Assembly (NCBI GenBank): GCA_903862715.1
Contig: CAIOYY010000048.1
Location: 1-44,631 of the forward strand
DNA: 44,631 bases
Source of the DNA: an uncultured Alphaproteobacteria bacterium
GTDB lineage: Bacteria > Pseudomonadota > Alphaproteobacteria > Micropepsales > Micropepsaceae
Direction of reading: 5' to 3'
The notes beneath the pieces were generated by a model. The model ran no database searches, was not told the origin of the DNA, and saw only the letters and a program-made list of their open reading frames with translations. Made by a program: the position numbers and the translations under genes. Below, one piece after another: positions 26,291 to 34,286 of this stretch. Each line of letters opens with the position of its first letter. Position 1 is the first letter of the stretch.

Positions 26291-26842
26291 TTAAAAACCT
26301 GATGGGTTGGTGACGAGGAACGCAGCTTCCTCCGGCGTGTCGATCCGACCCAGTGCGCGATTGCGTGCGGGAAACCGCCCGAACCGCGCAATCGCTTCGC
26401 GATGGCGCTCGGCATAGCGAAGTGAATCGGCCGCGTCCGTCATGCGTTCTCGCAACAGACGAATGCAGGTGTCCTGATCAGCTAGGTTCTCCGAATGCAT
26501 AAAAGGCATATAAAAAAACGAACGGCGCTCTTCAGGGATCGCGAGATCGAATTCCCGCTCTACCGCGCGTTTGGCCACCGTGAGGGCGACCCCGTCTGAC
26601 GAGAACGCCTCTCCAGTTCCCCGGAACATGTTGCGGGGAAACTGGTCGAGCAGGATGACAAGCGCCAAAGCCCCGTCCGGGGTGCTCTCCCATTCGCAGA
26701 ACCCGCCTTCCCGCCCCTCGAGCCAGGCCGTCTGGAAACGCTCCCTTATGGCGGAATCCAGGACGCTATCTGCGGAAAAGCGCTTTCCAGCGGGTGTCGC
26801 CACAAACCAGAAATCCAATATTTCCTTGTGGTTGGTCGTCAA
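26291..26842 (-). CDS. DUF924 family protein
   Basis: A 183-residue protein of an uncharacterised but widespread alphaproteobacterial family with a TPR-like helical fold. Visible family motifs are ILDFWFVATPAGKRF, the block LALVILLDQFPRNMFRGTGEAFSSD, FFYMPFMHSENLADQ, and ERHREAIARFGRFPARNRALGR near the C-terminus. It is divergent from coaBC across a 108-base gap and starts the minus-strand group leading to the two hydrolases and ppk2. No biochemical function is established for the family, so none is proposed. Confidence 0.93.
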   Translation of the reverse strand: MTTNHKEILDFWFVATPAGKRFSADSVLDSAIRERFQTAWLEGREGGFCEWESTPDGALALVILLDQFPRNMFRGTGEAFSSDGVALTVAKRAVEREFDLAIPEERRSFFYMPFMHSENLADQDTCIRLLRERMTDAADSLRYAERHREAIARFGRFPARNRALGRIDTPEEAAFLVTNPSGF

Positions 26843-26880
26843 CAGAGCGGCCCTTTTTACACTTCTTGGAATGTCCGACG

Positions 26881-26926
26881 TTGAGAACTACACTTCCTTT
26901 GCGTATTTCTATATAAAGACGCAAAG
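26881..26926 (+). promoter_or_regulatory. Candidate coaBC promoter with inverted repeat around the -10
   Basis: TTGAGA (26881-26886), 17 bases, then TATTTC (26904-26909); the AT-rich TATATAAAG follows. An inverted repeat with perfect eight-base arms CTTTGCGT (26897-26904) and ACGCAAAG (26919-26926) flanks the -10 region. This is the position where a repressor would block RNA polymerase. The first gene starts at the GTG at 26951. Confidence 0.5.
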
Positions 26927-26950
26927 ATTTTTGGGTATTGCGAGGGTTTC

Positions 26951-28162
26951 GTGTCACTAGCCGGAAAACGCATTCTGCTCGTCGTGGGTGGGGGGATCGC
27001 GGCGTATAAAAGCCTTGAGCTTATCCGGCGACTGAAGGCAGAGGGTGCCGCATCCCGTGTGATTCTGACGGCCGCGGGAAGCCAGTTCGTTACTCCCCTC
27101 TCTCTCGGCAGCCTGTCCAGAGATAAAGTCTATCAGAACCTTTTCGATCTTACCGCCGAATCGGAAATGGGCCATATTGAGCTTTCGCGCAGCGCCGACC
27201 TGGTGGTCGTGGCACCGGCCACCGCCAATCTGATGGGAAAACTCGCAGGCGGCCTCGCCAATGACCTCGCCTCGACCGCGCTTCTAGCCACCGACAAGCC
27301 TGTCCTTCTCGCGCCCGCCATGAATGTGCGGATGTGGAACCACCCCTCGGTACAACGTAATCTCGTAACGCTGAGGGCCGATGGGGTCCATGTCGTCGGC
27401 CCGAATGAAGGCGAAATGGCCTGCGGCGAGTTCGGGCCGGGCCGGATGGCGGAGCCCGATGAAATTGTTGCGGCGATTGCCGCTCTTCTTTCCGCTGCAT
27501 CTCATCGGCCGCTGCACGGGCTCAAGGCGCTCGTTACGGCGGGCCCGACGCATGAGCCGATCGACCCGGTGCGCTTTATCGGTAATCGCTCATCCGGCAA
27601 GCAGGGTTACGCCATCGCCGAGGCGCTGAGCTGCGCAGGCGCGAACACCATTCTGGTGTCCGGCCCCGTCGATCTTGCGCCGCCGCCTCATGTCAAACTC
27701 ATCCGTGTTGAAACCGCACGCCAGATGCTGGCCGCCTGCGAATCCGCGCTGCCTGCGGATATCGCGGTATGCGCCGCAGCCGTGGCCGATTGGCGTCCCG
27801 AACTTCAGGCTAATTCCAAAATGAAAAAGCAGGGCGGCGAACCACCGGCGCTTAGCCTGACCGAAAACCCGGATGTGCTCGCGACGCTTTCGCACCACGC
27901 CTCTCGCCCGCAACTGGTCATCGGATTTGCCGCCGAAACCGACGATCTGCTTCAGAATGCCGCTGAAAAACGCCGCCGCAAGGGCTGTGACTGGATTGTC
28001 GCCAATAATGTCGGCTTGCAGAGCGCCGTTTTGGGCGGCGACAGAAATCGGGTCCACCTCGTCACGGCAAGCGGAAACGAAGAGTGGCCGGAACTTGCGA
28101 AGACCGAAGTTGCCCGCCTTCTGGTCAAACGCATTTCCACTGTTTTCACGAGGGCGGCATGA
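26951..28162 (+). CDS. coaBC: Bifunctional phosphopantothenoylcysteine decarboxylase / phosphopantothenate-cysteine ligase
   Basis: A 403-residue enzyme for two steps of coenzyme A synthesis, in the cytoplasm. The N-terminal flavoprotein CoaC half starts [25 protein letters not shown], with the active-site histidine in GHIELSR, the [13 protein letters not shown] segment, and the substrate-clamp cysteine in [14 protein letters not shown]. The C-terminal CoaB half starts [24 protein letters not shown] and contains AAVADWRPE and the K-M-K-K-Q that follows. The start is the GTG at 26951, with GAGGG a few bases upstream; no ATG fits. The stop overlaps the dut start (ATGA). The coaBC-dut pairing is widely conserved in Proteobacteria. 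Confidence 0.96.
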   Translation: MSLAGKRILLVVGGGIAAYKSLELIRRLKAEGAASRVILTAAGSQFVTPLSLGSLSRDKVYQNLFDLTAESEMGHIELSRSADLVVVAPATANLMGKLAGGLANDLASTALLATDKPVLLAPAMNVRMWNHPSVQRNLVTLRADGVHVVGPNEGEMACGEFGPGRMAEPDEIVAAIAALLSAASHRPLHGLKALVTAGPTHEPIDPVRFIGNRSSGKQGYAIAEALSCAGANTILVSGPVDLAPPPHVKLIRVETARQMLAACESALPADIAVCAAAVADWRPELQANSKMKKQGGEPPALSLTENPDVLATLSHHASRPQLVIGFAAETDDLLQNAAEKRRRKGCDWIVANNVGLQSAVLGGDRNRVHLVTASGNEEWPELAKTEVARLLVKRISTVFTRAA

Positions 28163-28602
28163 AGGTTGCGATAAAGCGTCTGCCGCATGCGGTAGATCTT
28201 CCTTTGCCCGCTTATGCGACGGAAGGCGCCGCCGGTATGGACCTTCTGGCTGCCGTGGACAGCGATCAGATTCTTCATCGTGGCGATATTGTCGCGGTCC
28301 CGACAGGAATTTCCATTGCCGTGCCGCAAGGCGCCGAGGCGCAGGTCCGCCCACGCTCTGGACTGGCGTTGAAATTCGGCCTCACCGTGCTCAACGCGCC
28401 TGGCACCGTCGATTCCGATTACCGCGGTGAAGTGAAGGTTATCCTTATCCACCATGGCAAGGAGCCATTCACCATCTCGCGTGGACTAAAAATCGCACAG
28501 CTTGTCATCGCGCAATATACGCGCATCGAATGGAATGAAACCGTTGAACTTGAAGCCACCTCTCGCGCGGATGGCGGCTTCGGCTCCACGGGCCTGCGGT
28601 AA
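28159..28602 (+). CDS. dut: dUTP diphosphatase
   Basis: A 147-residue trimeric dUTPase, which removes dUTP and supplies dUMP for thymidylate. All five family motifs are present: [34 protein letters not shown] with the catalytic aspartate, [10 protein letters not shown], and the C-terminal arm ADGGFGSTG. The ATG at 28159 overlaps the coaBC stop by four bases, so translation is coupled; an in-frame extension upstream lies inside coaBC and is rejected. The next gene starts 20 bases later. Confidence 0.97.
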   Translation: MKVAIKRLPHAVDLPLPAYATEGAAGMDLLAAVDSDQILHRGDIVAVPTGISIAVPQGAEAQVRPRSGLALKFGLTVLNAPGTVDSDYRGEVKVILIHHGKEPFTISRGLKIAQLVIAQYTRIEWNETVELEATSRADGGFGSTGLR

Positions 28603-28622
28603 CAGAGAGGGATTTAGGGACT

Positions 28623-29084
28623 ATGCTTCGGCTCTCTCGAAAAACATTGCTCGCTTTGGAGGCGGTCATTGACATCGCCTACAACGCACGGCCGGAACCC
28701 GTGCAGGCACGCGAGATCACCGCGCGCCAGGGTGTGCCCCAGCGCTATCTCGAGCAGGTCATGCAGCAGCTTGTACGTGCCGGAATTCTGAAGGGCGTCC
28801 GCGGACCGAAAGGCGGCTATCGCCTTGCGCGAGAAAGACGGCGCATCAGTGTCGGCGAGGTGGTGCGCATTGCGACCAGCCTCGATACCGGGGAGGAAGA
28901 ATTTTCCGGTGGCTCCGAGCTTGGTCGCCGTGTGGTGATGCCCATCATTGCCTCCCTTCAGGAAGAAGTCATGCTGAAGCTCGACCAGATTACGATTGAA
29001 GATCTGTGCAAGGCAGCGCGGGAAAACGGGCTTGATTGCGGCGATACGGGGCAGCCGGTAACTCCCGCAGACTTTACGATCTAA
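28623..29084 (+). CDS. Rrf2-family transcriptional regulator without cluster cysteines
   Basis: A 153-residue DNA-binding protein. The winged helix is clear: [21 protein letters not shown], the recognition region [27 protein letters not shown], and the wing [14 protein letters not shown]. The three cysteines that bind the Fe-S cluster in IscR, expected between about residues 90 and 105, are missing; the only cysteines are C129 and C139. This resembles the cysteine-metabolism regulator CymR more than IscR. It sits directly before cysK, and Rrf2-cysK pairs are known in other bacteria, so it probably controls that gene in response to sulfur supply. It may share a transcript with coaBC-dut. Confidence 0.9.
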   Translation: MLRLSRKTLLALEAVIDIAYNARPEPVQAREITARQGVPQRYLEQVMQQLVRAGILKGVRGPKGGYRLARERRRISVGEVVRIATSLDTGEEEFSGGSELGRRVVMPIIASLQEEVMLKLDQITIEDLCKAARENGLDCGDTGQPVTPADFTI

Positions 29085-29101
29085 AGAAACGGATTTCTGA
29101 A

Positions 29102-29120
29102 CAGGGTTCTTTAATCCCTG
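29102..29120. repeat. Small inverted repeat before cysK (possible operator)
   Basis: Arms CAGGG (29102-29106) and CCCTG (29116-29120) surround an AT-rich nine-base centre in the 53-base gap between the Rrf2 gene and cysK. Rrf2 regulators bind dyads, so this could be its site, but the arms are short. Confidence 0.25.
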
Positions 29121-29137
29121 AAAAAATGGAGAGAAAC

Positions 29138-30094
29138 ATGACGGACAAACCGGGCCGCGGACGCATTTATGATTCCATCATCGATACGGTGGGCAACACC
29201 CCCCTGGTACGCATGGCGCGCATGCCGAAAGCCGCCGGGGTCAAGGCCGATCTCCTGTTCAAGCTGGAATTCTTCAATCCGATCTCCAGCGTCAAAGACC
29301 GTATCGGCGTCGCGATGATCGACGCGCTGGAATCGCAGGGAAAAATCATCCCCGGCAAAACAGTCCTTGTGGAACCCACCAGCGGCAATACCGGCATCGC
29401 ACTCGCTTTCGTCGCTGCCGCACGCGGCTATCATCTGATTCTGGTCATGCCGGAATCCATGTCGCTGGAACGGCGCAAAATGCTCATGCTGATGGGCGCG
29501 CAGATCGAGTTGACGGAAGCGTCCAAAGGCATGCGCGGCGCCATCGCAAGGGCGACTGAAATCGTCGCCTCCACGCCGGGCGCTGTCATGCCGCAGCAAT
29601 TCGAGAATCCGGCCAATCCGGCCATTCACCGCAAGACGACCGCGGAAGAAATCTGGAACGACACCAATGGCGGAGTCGATGCGGTGATTTCCGGCGTCGG
29701 TACGGGCGGCACCATCACCGGAGTCGGCCAGGTTCTGAAACAGCGCAAACCCTCGGTGAAAATGATCGCTGTCGAGCCCGAAGACAGTCCCGTGCTGTCC
29801 GGCGGTCCCGCCGGTCCCCATAAAATTCAGGGCATCGGGGCAGGTTTCGTACCCGGCATTCTTGACCGCAGCGTGATCGACGAAGTGGTGACGATCTCCA
29901 ATGAAACGGCATTCGAGACCGCGCGCGCCGCCGCCCGTCTTGAAGGCATTCCCGGCGGTATTTCTTCGGGCGCAGCCATCGCCGCCGCTCTCGAAGTGGG
30001 GGCGCGTCCCGAAATGGCGGGAAAGCAGATCGTGACGATCATCCCATCCTTCGCCGAACGCTATCTTTCTACTGCGTTGTTCGAAGGCCTTTAG
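29138..30094 (+). CDS. cysK: Cysteine synthase (O-acetylserine sulfhydrylase)
   Basis: A 318-residue PLP enzyme making cysteine from O-acetylserine and sulfide. The PLP lysine is K53 ([11 protein letters not shown]). The substrate loop TSGNTG is at 81-86, and the phosphate-binding loop is [20 protein letters not shown] and GGISSGAA are also typical. The ATG at 29138 is chosen for its ribosome site GGAGAG; upstream in-frame starts overlap the regulator gene. An Rrf2 regulator lies directly upstream and an intrinsic terminator about 40 bases downstream. Confidence 0.96.
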   Translation: MTDKPGRGRIYDSIIDTVGNTPLVRMARMPKAAGVKADLLFKLEFFNPISSVKDRIGVAMIDALESQGKIIPGKTVLVEPTSGNTGIALAFVAAARGYHLILVMPESMSLERRKMLMLMGAQIELTEASKGMRGAIARATEIVASTPGAVMPQQFENPANPAIHRKTTAEEIWNDTNGGVDAVISGVGTGGTITGVGQVLKQRKPSVKMIAVEPEDSPVLSGGPAGPHKIQGIGAGFVPGILDRSVIDEVVTISNETAFETARAAARLEGIPGGISSGAAIAAALEVGARPEMAGKQIVTIIPSFAERYLSTALFEGL

Positions 30095-30135
30095 TCCCGG
30101 AAATATTCTGCCGCTTTCCGCTTTACCACTTTTCT

Positions 30136-30171
30136 AAAATGTCATGGCCCATCATGGTCCATGACATTTTT
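30136..30171 (+). terminator. Intrinsic terminator after cysK
   Basis: Perfect 12-base arms AAAATGTCATGG (30136-30147) and CCATGACATTTT (30159-30170), with further CC/GG pairing inside after one mismatch and a five-base loop. The right arm runs into a five-T tract (30167-30171). Because of the A and T ends it could act on both strands. Confidence 0.8.
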
Positions 30172-30190
30172 GTCGAGTCACATTCCCCGC

Positions 30191-30218
30191 TTGACTTCAT
30201 TTGCGCTGCAGCTTAACC
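30191..30218 (+). promoter_or_regulatory. Candidate promoter of the leader-MATE unit
   Basis: TTGACT (30191-30196), 16 bases, then TTAACC (30213-30218). It lies just after the cysK terminator and about 33 bases before a short ORF with a good ribosome site, so a separate transcript is likely to start near 30225. Confidence 0.55.
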
Positions 30219-30250
30219 ACCCGCTCCCTTTCTTTCCGCGAGGACTATTG

Positions 30251-30337
30251 ATGGCGCATCGTCTCAACATTGTATGGCGTTCGGCGAAACCGAACGGCGC
30301 CATCGCGCTCAGTACTCGCGGGGGAAAACTTTTTTGA
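30251..30337 (+). CDS. Putative 28-residue leader peptide upstream of the MATE gene
   Basis: ATG with the ribosome site GAGGA seven bases upstream, 28 codons (MAHRLNIVWRS then AKPNGAIALSTRGGKLF), stop TGA. It lies between a candidate promoter and a strong intrinsic terminator that starts 30 bases after its stop. An internal hairpin forms from 30274-30284 and 30290-30303 (arms ATGGC+GTTCGG and CCGAAC+GCCAT, with a three-base bulge). The peptide has no run of one amino acid, so simple amino-acid-starvation control is not suggested. No known family recognised. It could be a regulatory leader ORF or a small protein in its own right. Confidence 0.5.
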   Translation: MAHRLNIVWRSAKPNGAIALSTRGGKLF

Positions 30338-30372
30338 TCCGTTAATTCAACGTCTCAGAAGTTTTTGAACCC
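30320..30372 (+). promoter_or_regulatory. Possible antiterminator pairing that competes with the downstream terminator
   Basis: AAAACTT (30325-30331) pairs perfectly with AAGTTTT (30359-30365), and GGG (30320-30322) can pair with CCC (30370-30372). The CCC belongs to the left arm of the terminator, so the two structures exclude each other. The left side lies in the last codons of the leader ORF, where a ribosome reaching the stop would cover it. This predicts that translation to the stop favours termination and stalling earlier favours read-through. It is inferred from base pairing only. Confidence 0.4.
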
Positions 30373-30402
30373 TTCGGGCCCGGCCGCCGCGAAGGGTTTT
30401 TT
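30368..30402 (+). terminator. Intrinsic terminator between the leader ORF and the MATE gene
   Basis: Arms AACCCTTCG (30368-30376) and CGAAGGGTT (30390-30398) pair perfectly over nine bases around a GC-rich loop, followed by more T residues (six T in a row at 30397-30402). It ends 57 bases before the MATE start codon, so it must be passed for transcripts starting upstream to express that gene. Confidence 0.85.
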
Positions 30403-30459
30403 GTTTCTATTCCCCTTTCAATGCGTGTTCCGGGTCCGCTTCTTACGGACTGACATGTC

Positions 30460-31899
30460 ATGACCGACATTACTGCAGAGAACTCCTTTCCCGACGCGCG
30501 GCTTGCGCGCGCCGGGCAGCAAACTTCAGGCTTCGCGCCGTGGGTGGCGGAAGCGCGCGCGCTCGGGACTTTAAGTTTGCCGCTGATCGCTACGCAGCTC
30601 GCACATATGGCGATGCCGACGACCGACCTTCTGATGCTGGGGCTACTAGGGCAAAAGGCGCTCGCCATCGCCGCCATTGCGAACACGATCTATATTTTCG
30701 TTTGGCTGATCGGGCTTGGACCCGCCTCTGCGGTCGCGCCGGTCGTAGCGCAGATCGTCGGCGCGCACCCCAATGACCGCGCTCGCGTGCGCACGGCGTT
30801 GCGCATGGGACTTTGGGCGGTCGCCCTGTTGACGATTCCGTTGTGGACGGCACTCGCCTTCGCGGAACCCGTGCTGGTGGCATTGGGCCAGCCGGAAGCA
30901 TTGGCCGCCGCAGCAGCGCCTTACATTCATGTACTGGCGCTGGGCCTCCCCTTCTCGCTCGGCTTCACGGTCTTTCGCAATTTTTCGACCGCGCTGGGGC
31001 ATCCGCGCGCGCCGTTGATCGTCGTGCTCATTGCCGTCGCACTGAATGCGGGGCTGAACTACAGCTTCATTTTCGGTGCGTTCGGCATGCCGGAATTCGG
31101 GTTCATGGGCGCGGCCATGGCAACAGCGCTGGCGAATGCATTCTGCTTCTTCGCCATGCTGTCGCTGCTGACCTTCGCCCCGTCTTTTCGGCTTTACCGA
31201 ATCTGGCGGCGCGGCTTCAGGGCCGACTGGAGCAGGCTTGCGGAAATCCTGCGGCTCGGCGTTTCCATCGGCATGACGATGATCTTCGAAGTGGCGCTGT
31301 TCGCCGGCTCGACATTGGTGATGGGGCAGTTCGGCACCTCGGCGGTCGCGGCGCACCAGATTGCGATGAATGTGCCGTCAATCACCTTCATGGTGCCGCT
31401 GGGCATCGCGATGGCCGCGACGGTGCGGGTGGGGCGCGCAAAAGGCGCTGGTGACATCGACGCCGCAAGGCGCGCCGGAATTACCGCGCTCTTGCTGGGC
31501 ACCACCTTCATGCTCGTCTGTGCGCTAGTCCTCGCGCTGATTCCCGGCGTCATCGCGTCCCTCTATCTCGACGCGGCTGCGCCGGAGAACGCGGAAGCCA
31601 TCTCGCTTCTGGTGTCGTTCCTCTATGTCGCGGCGGCGTTCCAGATCTTCGATGCGTTGCAGGTCATCGCGGCTTTCTCGCTTCGAGGTATGAAGGATGT
31701 GCGCGTGCCGATGGTGATCGCGGGCCTCAGCTACTGGGGCGTCGGGTTTCCGTTGACGCTATTGCTCGGCTTTACCGCTGGGCTGGCGGGCTTCGGTGTT
31801 TGGCTCGGCCTTGCCGCCAGCCTCGCAATGGCGGCGCTACTCCTGACGCGACGGTTTCTGCACTTGAGCGCGCCTCAGCGGCCGCTCAGAAGCCACTGA
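30460..31899 (+). CDS. MATE-family multidrug efflux transporter (NorM type)
   Basis: A 479-residue inner-membrane antiporter with about 12 helices in two homologous halves. Family segments are SLPLIATQLAHMAMPTTDLLMLG, a PVVAQIVGA segment, RNFSTALGHPRAP, EVALFAGSTLVMGQFGTSAVAAHQIAMN and VGRAKGAGD. These pumps use a Na+ or H+ gradient to expel cationic drugs. The ribosome site is poor (ACGGAC, 14 bases away). The region just before it holds a small hairpin (GTCCG 30434-30438, CGGAC 30446-30450) and a ten-codon ORF (30421-30453) ending six bases before the ATG. With the terminator upstream, expression is probably controlled after initiation. It overlaps convergent ubiB by 14 bases. Confidence 0.94.
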   Translation: MTDITAENSFPDARLARAGQQTSGFAPWVAEARALGTLSLPLIATQLAHMAMPTTDLLMLGLLGQKALAIAAIANTIYIFVWLIGLGPASAVAPVVAQIVGAHPNDRARVRTALRMGLWAVALLTIPLWTALAFAEPVLVALGQPEALAAAAAPYIHVLALGLPFSLGFTVFRNFSTALGHPRAPLIVVLIAVALNAGLNYSFIFGAFGMPEFGFMGAAMATALANAFCFFAMLSLLTFAPSFRLYRIWRRGFRADWSRLAEILRLGVSIGMTMIFEVALFAGSTLVMGQFGTSAVAAHQIAMNVPSITFMVPLGIAMAATVRVGRAKGAGDIDAARRAGITALLLGTTFMLVCALVLALIPGVIASLYLDAAAPENAEAISLLVSFLYVAAAFQIFDALQVIAAFSLRGMKDVRVPMVIAGLSYWGVGFPLTLLLGFTAGLAGFGVWLGLAASLAMAALLLTRRFLHLSAPQRPLRSH

Positions 31900-33451
31900 T
31901 CGCAATCACGCCCAGTGCGCCCGCGGCGATCCACAGCGCGACGCGGGCGTGCCGGGTGCGGCGAAGTTGCGAGATCGCAATTGCACGAACTGACTCCGGA
32001 TGGAGGCGCAGGCCTCCATCCGCGAGCTGGCCGGCGATCAGCTCCGTATCGTGCAGAAGCTGGGGGAAATTCTGTGCGAGCTTTCCAAGACTTGAAAAAC
32101 CCTCCGCCGCTTCTCTCAGCCTTGCTTCGGGCCCCAGATGATCGAGCATCCATTGTTCGATCACGGGACGTGAGGATTCCCAGATATCGAATTCGGGATC
32201 GAGCGCCCGCGCAACGCCTTCGACGATGACCATGGTTTTCTGAAGCAGAATCAGTTGCGGCTGAAGCTGCATGTCGAAACGGCGTGTCGTATCGAACAAT
32301 TGCTCCAGAAGCCGCGCCATCGACATGTCGCGGGCGCGCAGGCCGAATATCGGCTCGCCGACCGCGCGCAGTGCCTGCGCGAAGGTCTCGACATTGTGGA
32401 CCGGTGGCACAAACCCGGCATCGAAGTGCACCTGCGCCACTTTGCGGTAATCGCGAGCGAGAAATCCGCCCAGCGTCTCCGCCAGAAACCGGCGCATGGG
32501 GAAATCGAGCCGTCCCATGATGCCGAAATCGACCGCATGGATCCGTCCTTCGGCATCAACGAAAAGATTTCCGGGATGAAGGTCGGCATGAAAAAAACCA
32601 TCCCGCAGCGCCTGTACGAGAAAGCTCTGCAGAATGATAACCGCTAGCGGCTTCGGATCATGGCCCGACGCGGCAAGGTTCGCAGCATCGCGTAACGGCA
32701 CGCCCTCGATCCATTCGGTAGTCAGCACGCGCGCCGAAGTACGCGACCAATCGGGGAGAGGCACGAGAAAGGCGGGTTCCGTCCGCATATTCTCGGCAAG
32801 CTCACAGGCGGCTGCGCCTTCCATACGCAAATCAAGTTCGAGTGCGACCGACGCCGCGAGCGTTTCGACTAACGCGCGTAAACGTAAGCGCCGCGCTTCC
32901 CCGGAAACGCCTTCGGCGAGTTTCGCCGCAAAACGGAACGCGTCGAAATCGCGCGCAAAATCGTCGATGATATTCGGGCGCAAAATCTTTACCGCAACAT
33001 GCCGCGGCGGGACGTCGGTTGTGTAGGCTTCATGCACCTGCGCGATAGAAGCGGCGGCAACGGGCGCGCCAAATTGCGAAAAGGCAGCGTCCAAAGGCCG
33101 CCCGAGATCGCTCGCCACGATCGTGCGCGCTTCCGCTTCAGGAAAAGGAGGAAGCCTATCCTGCAGAGTCTCCAATCCCAGCGCAATTTCGGGTCCAAGA
33201 ATATCGGCGCGCGTCGCCAGCAACTGTCCGAGCTTGATCGCGCTCGGGCCCATTTCTTCGAAAGATTGAGCCAGCCGTACACCGGGAGGAAGCATACGGA
33301 CGTCGCGTTTCGCGCGCCCGATGCGCCTTGCCATGAAACGGACCGGCATGGGCACACGACTGGCATATTCATGCGGCACGAGCGCATCGTGCTGGGCGAG
33401 CGCACGAGCCATGCGCCACAGGCGCCTCATATTGGTGAGCGTCCGGAACAT
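31886..33451 (-). CDS. ubiB: Ubiquinone biosynthesis protein UbiB (ABC1/ADCK kinase-like ATPase)
   Basis: A 521-residue protein needed for ubiquinone synthesis. The UbiB family signature KxGQ is at GPSAIKLGQLLATRADIL. The atypical-kinase core shows AAASIAQVHEA in place of a glycine-rich loop, the lysine in VAVKILRP, HADLHPGN for the catalytic loop, and AVDFGIMGR for the metal-binding aspartate. The C-terminus has a hydrophobic stretch (RVALWIAAGALGVIAISGF) that anchors it to the membrane, shorter than the two helices of E. coli UbiB. It starts six bases after ubiE stops, in the conserved alphaproteobacterial ubiE-ubiB order, and its end overlaps the MATE gene. Confidence 0.95.
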   Translation of the reverse strand: MFRTLTNMRRLWRMARALAQHDALVPHEYASRVPMPVRFMARRIGRAKRDVRMLPPGVRLAQSFEEMGPSAIKLGQLLATRADILGPEIALGLETLQDRLPPFPEAEARTIVASDLGRPLDAAFSQFGAPVAAASIAQVHEAYTTDVPPRHVAVKILRPNIIDDFARDFDAFRFAAKLAEGVSGEARRLRLRALVETLAASVALELDLRMEGAAACELAENMRTEPAFLVPLPDWSRTSARVLTTEWIEGVPLRDAANLAASGHDPKPLAVIILQSFLVQALRDGFFHADLHPGNLFVDAEGRIHAVDFGIMGRLDFPMRRFLAETLGGFLARDYRKVAQVHFDAGFVPPVHNVETFAQALRAVGEPIFGLRARDMSMARLLEQLFDTTRRFDMQLQPQLILLQKTMVIVEGVARALDPEFDIWESSRPVIEQWMLDHLGPEARLREAAEGFSSLGKLAQNFPQLLHDTELIAGQLADGGLRLHPESVRAIAISQLRRTRHARVALWIAAGALGVIAISGF

Positions 33452-33457
33452 GCGCGT

Positions 33458-34225
33458 TTAAACCTTCCAGCCCGAATGCATCGCGGCGATCCCACCGGAA
33501 AGGTTGCGAACCTTCACTTCGGAAAATCCCGCCGCGGCGATCATGCCGGCAAATTTTTTCTGTGGCGGAAAGCGGCGGATGCTTTCCGCGAGATAGCGAT
33601 AGGCCGCGCCGTCGCCCGCGACCAATTCACCGAGACGCGGCAAGACACCAAAGGAATAGACGTCATAGAGCTTGTCGAGACCCGGCGCGATCACGCGCGA
33701 AAATTCGAGACACAGAAACCGTCCGCCCGGTTTCAGAACGCGATAGGCTTCAGAGAGAGCCTTGTCGATATGCGTCACATTGCGGATCCCGAACGCAATC
33801 GTATAGCCATCGCGGCTGTTGGATTCGAAGGGAAGATTTTCCGCGTCGCCGCAAACCCAGCCGATATCAGCGTCGAGCTTCACAGCGCGCGGGACGCCTT
33901 GCGCCAGCATTTCATAATTGATGTCGCATACGGTGATCTCGGCTGCGCCCTTGCGTTTGCGCACCCGCTCGGCGACGCGAAAGGCGATATCGCCGGTCCC
34001 CCCCGCGACATCCAGGTGCGATGTGCCGGGCTGCGGATTGAGCCAGTCGACAAAGGCATCCTTCCAAACCCGGTGAACGCCCGCCGACATCAGATCGTTC
34101 ATCAAATCGTAGCGCGCGGCGACCGAATTAAAGACCGAACGGACAAGCGCGGGCTTCTCGTCCTCGGGGACGTCGCGAAAGCCGAAAGAGGCAAGGTTGG
34201 GGTCTGGTTTGTTCACGAGGTCCAC
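33458..34225 (-). CDS. ubiE: Demethylubiquinone/demethylmenaquinone C-methyltransferase
   Basis: A 255-residue SAM-dependent methyltransferase. Visible motifs are the family lead [25 protein letters not shown], the SAM-binding [57 protein letters not shown], and the C-terminal [12 protein letters not shown]. No ATG is available at the right place: the first start is GTG at 34225 and another GTG follows three codons later with a slightly better ribosome site (GTGGA). Which is used is unclear. It is divergent from mutM across 61 bases and co-transcribed with ubiB. Confidence 0.95.
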   Translation of the reverse strand: MDLVNKPDPNLASFGFRDVPEDEKPALVRSVFNSVAARYDLMNDLMSAGVHRVWKDAFVDWLNPQPGTSHLDVAGGTGDIAFRVAERVRKRKGAAEITVCDINYEMLAQGVPRAVKLDADIGWVCGDAENLPFESNSRDGYTIAFGIRNVTHIDKALSEAYRVLKPGGRFLCLEFSRVIAPGLDKLYDVYSFGVLPRLGELVAGDGAAYRYLAESIRRFPPQKKFAGMIAAAGFSEVKVRNLSGGIAAMHSGWKV

Positions 34226-34286
34226 AATAGCCCGGACGGTATCGATTCAGCTACGGTAACGATTCGAAACCCTTAACCTTTCCGTC

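Noticed and set aside
33458-34276. 425-residue plus-strand frame opposite ubiB/ubiE (32999-34276)
   Set aside because: Antisense to two genes with complete family motifs; no recognisable domain.
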